Source: Clostridiales bacterium (GTDB taxonomy: Bacteria; Bacillota; Clostridia; Lachnospirales; Lachnospiraceae). Taken from it: a DNA stretch of 64,000 bases. The stretch lies in assembly GCA_019424245.1 (NCBI GenBank), contig JAHYZV010000002.1, positions 189,695-253,694 on the forward strand, given 5' to 3'. A program made the position numbers and the translations under genes. How positions within the stretch are numbered: the stretch's first letter is position 1; each line of letters opens with the position of its first letter. Below are positions 35,596-44,866 of this stretch, piece after piece. The notes below the pieces were generated by a model. It made no database searches. It saw nothing but the letters and a program-made list of their open reading frames with translations, and had not been told where the DNA came from.

Positions 35596-36054
35596 TTATA
35601 TTTCTTCAGCAAGCGTGTGAAGCAAGCCTTCACAGCCAGCCTTTACATCTTTATATGTTGCTTCAAAATCTCCTGTATACCACGGATCCGCTACATCAAG
35701 GCCTGAACCTGCAAATGTAAGCAGCTTATATATCTTTTCATCTGGATCTCCACCTGATATACGCTGCATATTTCTTATGTTCTCTGTATCCATGCCTATA
35801 AGATAATCATATTCCTCATAATCATCCAGTGTCATCTGCACTGCTCTATGTGGAATGACCGGTATTCCTTCTGCTTTTAATCTGGCAACCGTCCCATGGT
35901 GTGGGGGATTGCCTATCTCTTCACGGCTTGTTGCCGCTGAATTAATATAAAACTGGTCTGATAAACCAGCTTGTTTAACTAAATATGTCATGACACTTTC
36001 GGCCATGGTGCTGCGGCAGATGTTGCCGTGGCAGATGAAAAGTACTTTTATCAT
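35596..36054 (-). CDS. Low-molecular-weight protein tyrosine phosphatase
   Basis: A 152-residue phosphatase. The N-terminal P-loop is IKVLFICHGNICRSTMAES (Cys and Arg of the CX5R signature), and the general-acid Asp lies in VADPWYTGDFEATY. It dephosphorylates tyrosine-phosphorylated proteins, often linked to capsule or stress control. The start is the ATG at 36052-36054, ten bases after GGAG. Its first ten codons and upstream DNA are duplicated at 45.2 kb, on the far side of the defence genes, so its 5' side seems to be an integration hot spot. Confidence 0.92.
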   Translation of the reverse strand: MIKVLFICHGNICRSTMAESVMTYLVKQAGLSDQFYINSAATSREEIGNPPHHGTVARLKAEGIPVIPHRAVQMTLDDYEEYDYLIGMDTENIRNMQRISGGDPDEKIYKLLTFAGSGLDVADPWYTGDFEATYKDVKAGCEGLLHTLAEEI

Positions 36055-36213
36055 TGCTTTGTTTCTCCTTGTTTTGCCCCGGAATGCCCTGTTTTGCAAG
36101 GGGTTCTGACATATCCGAGATAAACTGTCTATTTCGGATAGTGTAGTAAACTACGCAAAATGGGGCAAATTGTGGCAGTGTGTAGTAGTCAAATAGTAGT
36201 CGATTTAGGGGGT
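36024..36213. repeat. Left copy of the island-flanking duplication
   Basis: Bases 36024-36054 (start of the phosphatase gene) are identical over 31 bases to 45198-45228, and 36174-36213 (core TAGTAGTCAAATAGTAGTC then GATTTAGGGGG) is similar to 45358-45397. The DNA between the two blocks is alignable but diverged. Together they bracket the restriction/defence genes like a degraded attachment-site duplication. Confidence 0.7.
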
Positions 36214-36222
36214 GCAAGAATT

Positions 36223-38595
36223 TTAATGCCCCTTATACCATTCAATTATTGCTTCACGATTATCATCAAAAAATTGAGTTGATACAAATAACTCTTTTCC
36301 TTGGAATATTAATGCCTTTGCTCTGTACCTATACTGGCTAGAGTTACCTCTATTATCACTTCTATTATTCGCAAGTGCTGGATAATCAGATGCTGCAAAT
36401 AATGATTTTGTGTATTCTTTTGTTTTTAATTTTTCTACTTCTGATTCCTGTAACAAATCTTTCTTTATTAAGTCATCCACTAAATTAAAGAATAGTTTTG
36501 CAACAGGTATCATTCCCTGTTCCCAGGTGTTCTCATCATTAATATTAAATGGTACTTCTGATAAGGTAAATGTAAAATCATCAATATCCAGATTCATCTC
36601 TGAAATTATACTACGAATAAATGACATAATATTATTGGCTGCCAAATTTGCTTCATAGTAAATTCCACTCTTATCTATCTGTTTTGCCTTACGTAGTTTT
36701 CTTTTATCATTACTGATATATACATTACTTGCATTGGGGATGGAATAATCACTTGCTGCTAAGTCTGAAAATAATTCCATATTTAAGTCATATGAAATGG
36801 ATAAAAACTTAGTGAGCACATCCGACCAACTGCTTACCTTTGTGTATTCCCCGATAAAAGTAAAGCTGTCTGGCTTTGTATTAGAAAGATTTAATCCACT
36901 ATCTAATGAGATGCCATCATTTCCAGAATCTTCCGAATCATTCTTTACCTCTTCATACTTAAACTGTGATGAAAGAAATGATGCTAACACTTTTGCTCTA
37001 TTAAGGATTGCTTCTTCATTCCATCTATCTGCCGCTAAAACTTCTTTATTAAGTATTACAGCTTTAGAATTTTCTTTGATGATATTTTTCTTGTCATTAA
37101 ACGACTTTGTACCCAGTTCACCATTATATCCAGTGATTGTAAGATTTCCTAAAGTATGAAGGTAAATTTCATAAACACTGCTATAATTCTCTCCCACTTC
37201 TTTCTTCCATACTGCAGCATTTTCCTTCTGTGGAAGTATATGTTCAATTGTCAGATTACTAATGTCAATATGTTCCTTCGTAGAATTCTCAATTGATGAG
37301 AGTACAAATTTACATATAGGCTTCTTGTAAAGTGGTTTATATATCAATGCATCTTCGAATTCCTTATTAGATGGCATACGATCATTTGCTTTAAGGTTAT
37401 TCAGGAATAATACAAACTTTTCGTAATACCCGTCATAGTTTGTTCCATCGAATACCCTAGAGTATAAGGACTTCATAAATTTAGATAAATTTTTATTGAT
37501 CTCACAAGCTGTAATTCTGACATAATAAGTTAAAAGATAATTAAGCACCTTGCATAGAGTTACATCATCAATAATCCCCTCTTCATAGTCACCGAATATC
37601 TTGAATATTAAAGGAAGCACAGTTGTCTGCTTTATAGTATAGAAAGACCACAAATAATGCATTATTTCATCACTATAATACTTATTCTCTCCGATAAAAG
37701 CTCCATAATATCTTGATGTTCTCTTTAAATCTGCTAATACATCTTCATGGGTAAATTTATTGATTTCACAATGTTCCTTAAAAAGCTGATATGCATTCCT
37801 CGAATTGACAGCCTTAGTTATTTGTGAGTTCAAATAATTTATCACAAAATCCCCAAGATTTCGATATCCCACATTCTTTTCAACTTCTGACCAGTATTTT
37901 TCGTACAACTCATCTTGATTATCATCTTCCATCAGTAAGTAGTTTCTAATCAAATCTGCAAGACTAAGATCTAGTCCGGTAGAATTTATTGATTCAAATA
38001 TTTTTTGTGGTTTGTCACCTTGTGATTTATCAAGGATAATTTCAACCAATTCAAGCTTTTTTATACCATCGAGAATATCTCCCAGTTCGTAGCCCTGGTT
38101 AATGCTATCTTCAATCATTCCTTTGAACAGAACATAATTCTTATAAATATTAGAATTTCTGTCCATATCATCAATCTTATTTTTTATTAGTAACAGTAGC
38201 TGTTCATTATCGGATTTAATTGGTTTGAGCTTAACCTTATATTTTTCTTCACAATTTCGATTAAACATAACCTCGTTTATCTCTTCTTCGATTCTTGTTG
38301 ACACACCTTGGGCTGCATCAAAGAGTGCCTTAAGAAGAATATAAACTGTTGTTACTCTCTGTTGCCCATCAATAATAAGAACCTCATTTAAGTTGCTACT
38401 GTTCAATCCTACGATGTACACTATAGTTCCAGTAAAATGCTTATGATCATTATCGTGTGCAAGCATAATGTCCTGGTATAATTTTTCGCACTGAACATTA
38501 GTCCAGTCGTAATTTCTCTGATAAACTGGAATCTTAAATACTCTCTTATTTTTTTCAATCAAATCCGAAAAAAGCCACACTCTATATGGTTGCAT
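36223..38595 (-). CDS. DUF262-DUF1524 (GmrSD-like) restriction/defence protein
   Basis: A 790-residue protein. The N-terminal DUF262 domain has IPVYQRNYDWT and LIIDGQQRVTTVYIL, the DGQQR signature of ParB-like nucleases. The DUF1524 domain around residues 430-540 shows LTIEHILPQ and LHTLGNLTITGYN, the His-based HNH-like active site. A further 220-residue C-terminal region follows. Fused DUF262-DUF1524 proteins include GmrSD type IV restriction enzymes that cut modified phage DNA using NTP. The start has GGAG upstream. A small HTH gene precedes it by about 30 bases. Substrate specificity is unknown. Confidence 0.87.
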   Translation of the reverse strand: MQPYRVWLFSDLIEKNKRVFKIPVYQRNYDWTNVQCEKLYQDIMLAHDNDHKHFTGTIVYIVGLNSSNLNEVLIIDGQQRVTTVYILLKALFDAAQGVSTRIEEEINEVMFNRNCEEKYKVKLKPIKSDNEQLLLLIKNKIDDMDRNSNIYKNYVLFKGMIEDSINQGYELGDILDGIKKLELVEIILDKSQGDKPQKIFESINSTGLDLSLADLIRNYLLMEDDNQDELYEKYWSEVEKNVGYRNLGDFVINYLNSQITKAVNSRNAYQLFKEHCEINKFTHEDVLADLKRTSRYYGAFIGENKYYSDEIMHYLWSFYTIKQTTVLPLIFKIFGDYEEGIIDDVTLCKVLNYLLTYYVRITACEINKNLSKFMKSLYSRVFDGTNYDGYYEKFVLFLNNLKANDRMPSNKEFEDALIYKPLYKKPICKFVLSSIENSTKEHIDISNLTIEHILPQKENAAVWKKEVGENYSSVYEIYLHTLGNLTITGYNGELGTKSFNDKKNIIKENSKAVILNKEVLAADRWNEEAILNRAKVLASFLSSQFKYEEVKNDSEDSGNDGISLDSGLNLSNTKPDSFTFIGEYTKVSSWSDVLTKFLSISYDLNMELFSDLAASDYSIPNASNVYISNDKRKLRKAKQIDKSGIYYEANLAANNIMSFIRSIISEMNLDIDDFTFTLSEVPFNINDENTWEQGMIPVAKLFFNLVDDLIKKDLLQESEVEKLKTKEYTKSLFAASDYPALANNRSDNRGNSSQYRYRAKALIFQGKELFVSTQFFDDNREAIIEWYKGH

Positions 38596-38624
38596 AATCC
38601 GTTCTCCTTTAGCTTAAGGATGTG

Positions 38625-38849
38625 TTAATCTTCATCCGTATTTTCTTTTTTTACATAAACTAGCTTAATATCATATCCTAATGATTCCATTATTTGCACA
38701 TAAGTCTTATTAATTACACCATCAGATTTTTTTATTACCCTATTCACATAGGATTTTGTAGTTCCAATATTCTCGGCAATCTCTGTCTGTGTAGTTCCTT
38801 GCTCTATGCATTTAACTTTAACATCGAGTTCAATATTATTTTTAATCAT
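38625..38849 (-). CDS. Small XRE-like helix-turn-helix protein
   Basis: A 74-residue DNA-binding protein. The helix-turn-helix is QTEIAENIGTTKSYVNRVI. The start is the ATG at 38849, with GAGG upstream; the longer frame has no support. It precedes the DUF262-DUF1524 gene by about 30 bases on the same strand, so it probably controls that gene, as is common for defence systems. An antitoxin-like role is possible. Confidence 0.75.
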   Translation of the reverse strand: MIKNNIELDVKVKCIEQGTTQTEIAENIGTTKSYVNRVIKKSDGVINKTYVQIMESLGYDIKLVYVKKENTDED

Positions 38850-39248
38850 ATTAATTTCCTCATATGAAACTTGTTGCACTATTTGTACAACTAATTATAC
38901 TACTCAATTTTTCCAAATACAATAATCAAATCTAGTAGGAAGCGGTGATTAACCGCCGTCCTCTCACAGTACCGTATGTCAAACTGTCTAACAATTCGAA
39001 TAAATGGTATAATTAAAATGTAAGATATTGAATCTAGGAGGCATCGTAATGCAGGCTCTCAATGATTGTGAACTTGGCTGATGTTATAATTCTTCATTCA
39101 CTTTATTTGAATGATGAATTTTTAATCTGCATAATTAATCTTAAATAAACTGAAGGAAGTTTTCTTGTTAATACAACATTTACTACATTTAATATGACGA
39201 TTAAGGTATCATTTAATCTGCTAAACAACAATTACTCCGGTTGAAGAT
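38850..39248 (+). other. Spacer with mobile-element remnants and a truncated gene start
   Basis: Bases about 38936-38985 (GGAAGCGGTGATTAACCGCC and GTCCTCTCACAGTACCGTA) resemble sequence found next to group II introns in related bacteria; this is from memory and unverified. Downstream a TATAAT (about 39009), an AGGAGG site and an ATG at about 39049 open only ten codons before a stop (MQALNDCELG). This reads like the intact start of a gene whose body has been deleted. Confidence 0.35.
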
Positions 39249-39446
39249 ATGCTTGGCGCTTTTGAAGAACTCAAGAAAACAAACAATGCCACTCAGGCAC
39301 AGATGATTATGTACAGTAAACTTTTCAAAATCAACTTTACGAAAATGGATCCTTATGAATTCAAGACCTTTACCGATATTCTGCAACGCTACTCAGATTT
39401 ATGCAAACCGATAATGGGCAACAGCCGCGGCAGGGAGAAAAAATAA
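39249..39446 (+). CDS. Possible 65-residue fragment of unknown protein
   Basis: A 65-codon frame (MLGAFEELKKTNNATQAQMI start, ending NSRGREKK) whose amino-acid make-up is protein-like (amphipathic helices, basic end), but with no convincing ribosome-binding site. It lies between two defence genes that read the other way. I do not recognise it; it may be the tail of a decayed gene. Following it, 39447-39600 holds a short hairpin (GCCCTTAG/CTAAGGGC, about 39543-39561) and no gene. Confidence 0.35.
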   Translation: MLGAFEELKKTNNATQAQMIMYSKLFKINFTKMDPYEFKTFTDILQRYSDLCKPIMGNSRGREKK

Positions 39447-39605
39447 TCACAAGACGAAGGCTTGTCCGGGAGAATTCGCGCAATTCCTTTTCGCATGAGA
39501 AAAGGCGCACCAATACCTGCCAATAAGTAGATATAGAAGTGCGCCCTTAGTTCCTAAGGGCTAGATAAAATCATTTTCTAGATAGACATGATTGCATTAT
39601 AAAAA

Positions 39606-41051
39606 TTAGAACAATTTATTTATTACATTTTTTATGCTGTCATCATCGGCGTTTGCTTGTTTCAGAACCATAGTATATATCAGTGCTCTAGCGACTTCAT
39701 ATAAAACCACATGAATCGGCTCTATTTCTTGTGGATTACCATGTGCAATTCCATTTCTGAACTCAGCGAACTTTTTACCTGCCTCACTTACTGAAGGAAA
39801 CTCAACTTTGTTTGCTCTACTCATTTTATCAACTACAGGTTGAATATATTCCAAGTTATTTGTTAATGCATTTTTATATTTTTCAGCAAGACTATAATCT
39901 ATCTTCGACAATGCCTCTTTTACTTTTTCACAATATCCATTCATTTTTTTCTTTTTGATTTGTGACAAATTTCTCACAAGGCTATTATACTCATTATCAA
40001 CCTTTCCAAAATATAATTTTTTAAATTCCTCCGATGTTAATTTGTTCTCTTTAATTGCAATAAATAGCATTTCCAACTCATCTGCAGAATTTTGAAAAAC
40101 TTCATATACATCAGCATATAAATTATTGTCTTCCTTTTTGGTTGGGTACAAACGATCATACTCACTCTCTAAACTTAACGCACAAGCTAAAAATTTTTCA
40201 TATGATACCGTCAATGCTTCTTTTGAATTCTTTGGGATGTAAAAATTATCATATATTTTTTGATTTCGTCTTAGTGCTACAGTCTTAAATAATTCAGGAA
40301 AATAAGATTTGCAATCTTGAGATATAATCGAAGTATTTTCATTTCTATCATAATCATCATCATTTTCTGAATTAATATAAACTGTAGCACTTGTACGAAA
40401 TTTATCATTTTCTTTGATCTGAAGCGTTATTTTTTCAAAATATATATTTCTACAGAAATTTAAAAAGCAAAAAAAATCATATACCATCAAATATATTTGT
40501 GGAAGTCTTTTTATATTCACTGCCTTTTGAAATTCTAATGTAAACTTAGGTATTGCATCACCCATTGATGTTTCAGCATATTTTAAATTATGCCAAAAAC
40601 TAAAATTAACACCTATATTAATTCTGTCTGAATTGATAACTACTTGAGATGATATATTTATATCCTCCCACTTTTTCGGTGTAATTGACTTCATTCGTTC
40701 TGAAATATCAAATCCACTTTCTGATATAAATGCCCTTCCCGGACCTGCAAATACATTAACTGGCTTACCTTCAAAACAAATACGATCAAACTTTGTTATT
40801 CCGGAATATAAGCCAGTATTACAATCTGATATCACCAATGCTTTATACCCAAGGCTATTATTGTTATAACGGCATCCTACAAATGCAACTTCTCTATTCC
40901 CTGTAGTTGCTCCTTTTATTACTTCTTTTTCTCTAATTTCACCAGGTATTAAGCATGCATATGTATTATTAGGAATTAAATGTACCTTCTTATCTTTTAA
41001 ATGATATGGGATCACCTTTCTGTCAATTCGAATATGTCCTGTATGTTCCAT
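39606..41051 (-). CDS. ApeA-like HEPN-domain protein, probable antiphage RNase
   Basis: A 481-residue protein. The N-terminal 250 residues are beta-rich (VIPYHLKDKKVHLIPN, REVAFVGCRYN, VVINSDRINIGVNFSFW), resembling the ApeA N-terminal domain. The C-terminal half is helical and ends in a HEPN domain with the RNase motif RNGIAH (R432, H437). HEPN proteins with this layout abort phage infection by cutting RNA. The start has GGAG seven bases upstream. It lies about 160 bases downstream of the restriction-modification operon on the same strand, fitting a defence island. The family call is from layout and motif and is not certain. Confidence 0.65.
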   Translation of the reverse strand: MEHTGHIRIDRKVIPYHLKDKKVHLIPNNTYACLIPGEIREKEVIKGATTGNREVAFVGCRYNNNSLGYKALVISDCNTGLYSGITKFDRICFEGKPVNVFAGPGRAFISESGFDISERMKSITPKKWEDINISSQVVINSDRINIGVNFSFWHNLKYAETSMGDAIPKFTLEFQKAVNIKRLPQIYLMVYDFFCFLNFCRNIYFEKITLQIKENDKFRTSATVYINSENDDDYDRNENTSIISQDCKSYFPELFKTVALRRNQKIYDNFYIPKNSKEALTVSYEKFLACALSLESEYDRLYPTKKEDNNLYADVYEVFQNSADELEMLFIAIKENKLTSEEFKKLYFGKVDNEYNSLVRNLSQIKKKKMNGYCEKVKEALSKIDYSLAEKYKNALTNNLEYIQPVVDKMSRANKVEFPSVSEAGKKFAEFRNGIAHGNPQEIEPIHVVLYEVARALIYTMVLKQANADDDSIKNVINKLF

Positions 41052-41211
41052 TCAAATTCTCCTTTTTATTATCATATAAATTAGATAATTGCATATCTTT
41101 TCCAGAATACCTAATACCACATCCGGAAGCTTTTACTTGCTTTATCCGCTATCTAAAGCAATACTCACATTAACGAAACTTATATGCAAAATCCTCTAAT
41201 TTTGTAACCTA

Positions 41212-42186
41212 TCATACATTTTCCAAATTCAAATACTTGCACACAGAATTAGCAACATACCAGAACATAACTGGAGGGATTGCATTTCCCAAAGCTCGGT
41301 ATTGAGCGGTCTCACTTCCTACCAATTTAAAATTCTCTGGAAAACTCTGAATTCGTGCAACTTCTCTTGGGGTAAATCTTCTATATCTATCGCCTATTTT
41401 TAGCACAGGATCTGTACTATTTAAGGAAACTTTTGCCAAATGGGCTCCTACTGTATTACAAGGCTTCTCTATGTCTTGAGCTCTCCCCTTGTTCATAAAC
41501 TCACGTTTTCTCATCATTCCTGCAACAGCTCTCTCGCTAAAGAAATATTTTTCATCTACTGTTTTTTCAATTACTGAACTAAGTGGCTCATATAAATCTT
41601 CTTTCTTCAATGCAATATCTGGAAAAGAGAACTGAATGTTCAAATCCTTTCTAAAGCCAACAATAATGACCCTCTCCCTTTTCTGTGGGACCCCATACTC
41701 AGCTGCATTAAGTATGGAGTATGTTACATCATATCCACTTTTCTCAAACTCTTCCATTATAAGTGGAAATGCACTTCTCTTATTCGCAGTAAGTAACCCT
41801 TTAACATTCTCTGCAATAAAACATTTAGGTTGCTTTTCTCTAAGGATTCTACACATTTCAAAAAATAACTTTCCACGTTCATCTTTCACGCCTAGTCGCT
41901 TTGGATTCTGTGCTACAATCGAAAACGATTGACAAGGGAATCCACCCGTTAAAATATCAAAGTCTGGAATTTCTTCTGATTTTACCTCTCGGATATCTCT
42001 ATTGTCTGGCTTAATTCCAAAGTTTTCCTCAAAAATATTGCAGGCATTGTCATCAATATCATTTGCATACACAATTTCCATATTGTTTGTATTATACTTT
42101 TGCCCAAGAAAATCAAAGCCACCAAGCAATCCTACATCAGTACCTCCACATCCGCAAAATAATGATGCAACTTTTAATTTGTCCAT
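41212..42186 (-). CDS. DNA (cytosine-5) methyltransferase, second of the operon
   Basis: A 324-residue C5 methyltransferase. SAM-binding motif I is VASLFCGCGGTDVGL; the catalytic loop is GGFPCQSFSI with C85; ENVKGL is motif VI; QKRERVIIVGFR is motif VIII; and RFTPREVARIQSFP with GNAIPPVM form motifs IX-X. It overlaps the 3' end of the nuclease gene by 13 bases, showing coupled translation, with GAGGAG upstream of the ATG. Two C5 enzymes in one operon suggest methylation of the two strands of an asymmetric site. Confidence 0.92.
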   Translation of the reverse strand: MDKLKVASLFCGCGGTDVGLLGGFDFLGQKYNTNNMEIVYANDIDDNACNIFEENFGIKPDNRDIREVKSEEIPDFDILTGGFPCQSFSIVAQNPKRLGVKDERGKLFFEMCRILREKQPKCFIAENVKGLLTANKRSAFPLIMEEFEKSGYDVTYSILNAAEYGVPQKRERVIIVGFRKDLNIQFSFPDIALKKEDLYEPLSSVIEKTVDEKYFFSERAVAGMMRKREFMNKGRAQDIEKPCNTVGAHLAKVSLNSTDPVLKIGDRYRRFTPREVARIQSFPENFKLVGSETAQYRALGNAIPPVMFWYVANSVCKYLNLENV

Positions 42187-43637
42187 GTTAACAACTCCTC
42201 AAATTGACCTACCTTGGACGGATCAAAAGTAATATCCGCGCCATCGCTAGGTATCATATCAATCAAATCTTTCTTATACAAACCTACAGGATCTTGCAAT
42301 AAAAATAACTTTCTATCACTCTTACTAAGAAGCAGTCTGTATACATAGTATCTGTCATGAGTGCTACTTGCAGTATTCCACTCATTTTTTGTAAGATGAA
42401 TTCTGTTAAAATGCAATGGTTTTGAACTAATTGTAGTTTTTACTTCAATGTATCTCTTTCGTTCATCTAATTCAACAGAACTTATATCATATCCAACAGC
42501 AAACTGTGTAGGGATGCGTTTTATCAAATGAATCAAATCTTCACGACCACCAGTCTTAATACGCATACATTCATGACCATGCACAAGACTTTCACCTATA
42601 TCTCCAATGTCCTTTGTTGTAAATCCGTCATAATATGTAGCAATTCTCTTTTCAAGAACATTTTCTCTTTCAATGAGATCAGCAAGACCTCCAATGCTAT
42701 CAGTTGTAGTATTCTCCTTAAGCTTCTTTAACTCATCTTCATCAGATGCAATATATGCCAAAATATCAGTTGAGAAATCAGTCTCCTCAATATCTCGGTT
42801 AACATATGAGAACCAACTGTTAACACACTTCTTCACAGCATCCAAAGTGCCTGCCTTCTTCTTAATCATCTCATCATATCCATCAAACCATTCTGTGGAT
42901 TCGATAAACTTGATAATTGCCTCTTCCTCTAGGGTATTAAGATAATAGGTATAACTATCATAAGTTTTAAGAAGATTAGCAATCTCCATATAATCAAGGA
43001 TGTCTCCGGCATAGCGGACAACATCTCCCGTCTGATCATATTGAACTTCATTCTGTCGATTGGCAAGTATCCTTTCCCACGTCTTCTCTACCCCCTCATT
43101 ATCTCTAGTCACTCGAAGATCATTAAAAATACAATGACAAGCTTCATATTTTGTAATTCCAACAGAATTACCACCCTCTCGATTAGCAAATTTCAACATC
43201 TTTAAAATATATTGTGCCGGCTTAAAGTGAATTCCATTCTCAATCTGTTCCAATACATTCTTGGGCTTGATATGGGCTCCTGGATACTGAAAATTATATA
43301 AAAACACCTTAAAACATTCTACCAAATCCTCATTAGCAGCCAATTCTTTAGCTCTCCTACCTGGTTTATCCGTTTCATTTGTATGTTCAATAAACCCAAA
43401 AAGTGCTGATATCTCTGTTCTCCAGTTATTGATGGTTTTCAGTTCCCTGTGGGCATTTCCTGGATATCTATAAATTGCTTCATTTATTTTTTTTATAAAT
43501 TCATCTGTAGGCTTTTCACCTACTCTTGTAATTTCTTCCGCCATATAAATCAGTACATTTTCAATATCACCTTTGAAACGAGGTCTGACATGGTGAATTC
43601 GAAAATAATATTCTTCTGGAATTTTATATTCACTCAT
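42174..43637 (-). CDS. DUF3883-type restriction endonuclease
   Basis: A 487-residue protein placed between two cytosine methyltransferase genes and overlapping both. The N-terminal 350 residues are helical and unrecognised, probably for DNA recognition. The C-terminal 130 residues carry a PD-(D/E)XK core: IGESLVHGHE, VGYDISSVE, then RYIEVKTTI, followed by HLTKNEW. This is the DUF3883 pattern seen in restriction enzymes and other nucleases. It is inferred to cut DNA lacking the methylation made by its neighbours. The recognition site cannot be read. GGAGG precedes the ATG. Confidence 0.78.
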   Translation of the reverse strand: MSEYKIPEEYYFRIHHVRPRFKGDIENVLIYMAEEITRVGEKPTDEFIKKINEAIYRYPGNAHRELKTINNWRTEISALFGFIEHTNETDKPGRRAKELAANEDLVECFKVFLYNFQYPGAHIKPKNVLEQIENGIHFKPAQYILKMLKFANREGGNSVGITKYEACHCIFNDLRVTRDNEGVEKTWERILANRQNEVQYDQTGDVVRYAGDILDYMEIANLLKTYDSYTYYLNTLEEEAIIKFIESTEWFDGYDEMIKKKAGTLDAVKKCVNSWFSYVNRDIEETDFSTDILAYIASDEDELKKLKENTTTDSIGGLADLIERENVLEKRIATYYDGFTTKDIGDIGESLVHGHECMRIKTGGREDLIHLIKRIPTQFAVGYDISSVELDERKRYIEVKTTISSKPLHFNRIHLTKNEWNTASSTHDRYYVYRLLLSKSDRKLFLLQDPVGLYKKDLIDMIPSDGADITFDPSKVGQFEELLTWTN

Positions 43638-44676
43638 AGATATCCTCCAATTCTTTCTTCAATTTTTCAGCAATTGCCTGTGCCATTAGCGGTGGAACTG
43701 CATTTCCAACTTGCCTAAACTGCTGTGTCTTATTTCCTAAGAAAATAAAATCATCTGGAAACGACTGCAATCTTGCACATTCTCTAACTGTTGGCACACG
43801 ATTATATTTATAATGAAAATGATGTCTATGTCCTGTATCAATCGTAGGTGCAGGTTTGTTGCTCGCAAATCGTGTCCATGCTACATGGAAATTCCTTGAA
43901 TTAATATATTCTTCCGGTAAATCTTTATAATTTCCGCCATCCGGTACAAGCGCAATTATTTTTTTTACCTTATCTGAATGAGCTGCTGCAATATGGTTTC
44001 TTACAGATGTAGAATTGGTTCTCATCAGTTTTTGATACTCATTTCTCGGTTCTGTAGCATATGAAGCATTATCCTCACCCAACTCATCTTCTAATGATGG
44101 AAGATCATCCAGTGCCATACTACAAGTCACCTTTTCTTCAAATGGAGTTGGATAATGAAACTCCCCTTTTTTCATTCCAACAAAAACAACTCTTTTTCTA
44201 TTTTGAGGTACACCATAATCCGCTGCACACAAAATCTTATACTGAATGTTATACCCCATTAATTTAAACTTTTCTATGATACTATCTTTAATCTGCCCAC
44301 CAAATAAACCTACTAACCCCGGAACATTCTCAATAACAAATGCCTTAGGCTTTATTTCCTCTACTAAACGAATATAGGAAAGATACAATTTATTTCTCGG
44401 ATCATCAAACTTTCGAGGTCCAGACAGTGACATTCCCTGGCAAGGTGGTCCTCCTATTATAACATCTATGCTTTTATCCCCTATCAAGGGCTTAATATCT
44501 CCTTCATAGGTGATTTTTGTAATATCACCACAAATAGATTTTGCCCCCTTGTGATTAAATTCGAAAGTCTCTAACGCTTTTTTATCATTATCTATTCCTA
44601 ATAAAACATTAAATCCAGCAGACTCAAACCCATAGGACAGTCCACCTGCACCTGAAAATAAATCTATTACATTCAT
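43630..44676 (-). CDS. DNA (cytosine-5) methyltransferase, first of the operon
   Basis: A 348-residue C5 methyltransferase. Motif I is VIDLFSGAGGLSYGF, the catalytic loop is GGPPCQGMSLSG with C79, motif VI is ENVPGL, motif VIII is QNRKRVVFVG, and RVPTVRECARLQSFPDDF with GNAVPPLM close the protein. It overlaps the nuclease gene by eight bases and follows a small HTH gene by seven, so the four form a tight operon. It is only distantly similar to the other methyltransferase, so the pair is not a recent duplication. Confidence 0.92.
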   Translation of the reverse strand: MNVIDLFSGAGGLSYGFESAGFNVLLGIDNDKKALETFEFNHKGAKSICGDITKITYEGDIKPLIGDKSIDVIIGGPPCQGMSLSGPRKFDDPRNKLYLSYIRLVEEIKPKAFVIENVPGLVGLFGGQIKDSIIEKFKLMGYNIQYKILCAADYGVPQNRKRVVFVGMKKGEFHYPTPFEEKVTCSMALDDLPSLEDELGEDNASYATEPRNEYQKLMRTNSTSVRNHIAAAHSDKVKKIIALVPDGGNYKDLPEEYINSRNFHVAWTRFASNKPAPTIDTGHRHHFHYKYNRVPTVRECARLQSFPDDFIFLGNKTQQFRQVGNAVPPLMAQAIAEKLKKELEDIYE

Positions 44677-44683
44677 GTTTCAT

Positions 44684-44866
44684 TCATCCTTCTTTATTAT
44701 TCTTTGTTCTTCTTGGATCTTCTGGCTTTTCAGCATCCGCTGGTATAGCCCATGCCTCTCCTAGCTTAAAAACACCTGGTATTCTATCTTCCGCACACAA
44801 TATTTGTACTCGTCTCTGTGAAATATTCCATCGTTTTGAAGCTTGACTTGCTGTAATGTATTTCAT
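44684..44866 (-). CDS. Small helix-turn-helix protein leading the RM operon
   Basis: A 60-residue protein of the excisionase/MerR-like winged-helix type: MKYITASQASKRWNISQRRV then CAEDRIPGVFKLGEAWAIP. The start is the ATG at 44864-44866, with GGAGG seven bases upstream. It is seven bases from the first methyltransferase gene. It may act as the controller of the system or be left over from a mobile element. Its N-terminal sequence resembles the HTH part of the Fic protein at 48.4-49.3 kb. Confidence 0.75.
   Translation of the reverse strand: MKYITASQASKRWNISQRRVQILCAEDRIPGVFKLGEAWAIPADAEKPEDPRRTKNNKEG

Noticed and set aside
36024..36213. Tandem duplication of the whole phosphatase gene
   Set aside because: Only the first ten codons and the upstream DNA recur at 45.2 kb; the rest of the gene is absent, so it is an edge duplication rather than a gene duplication.
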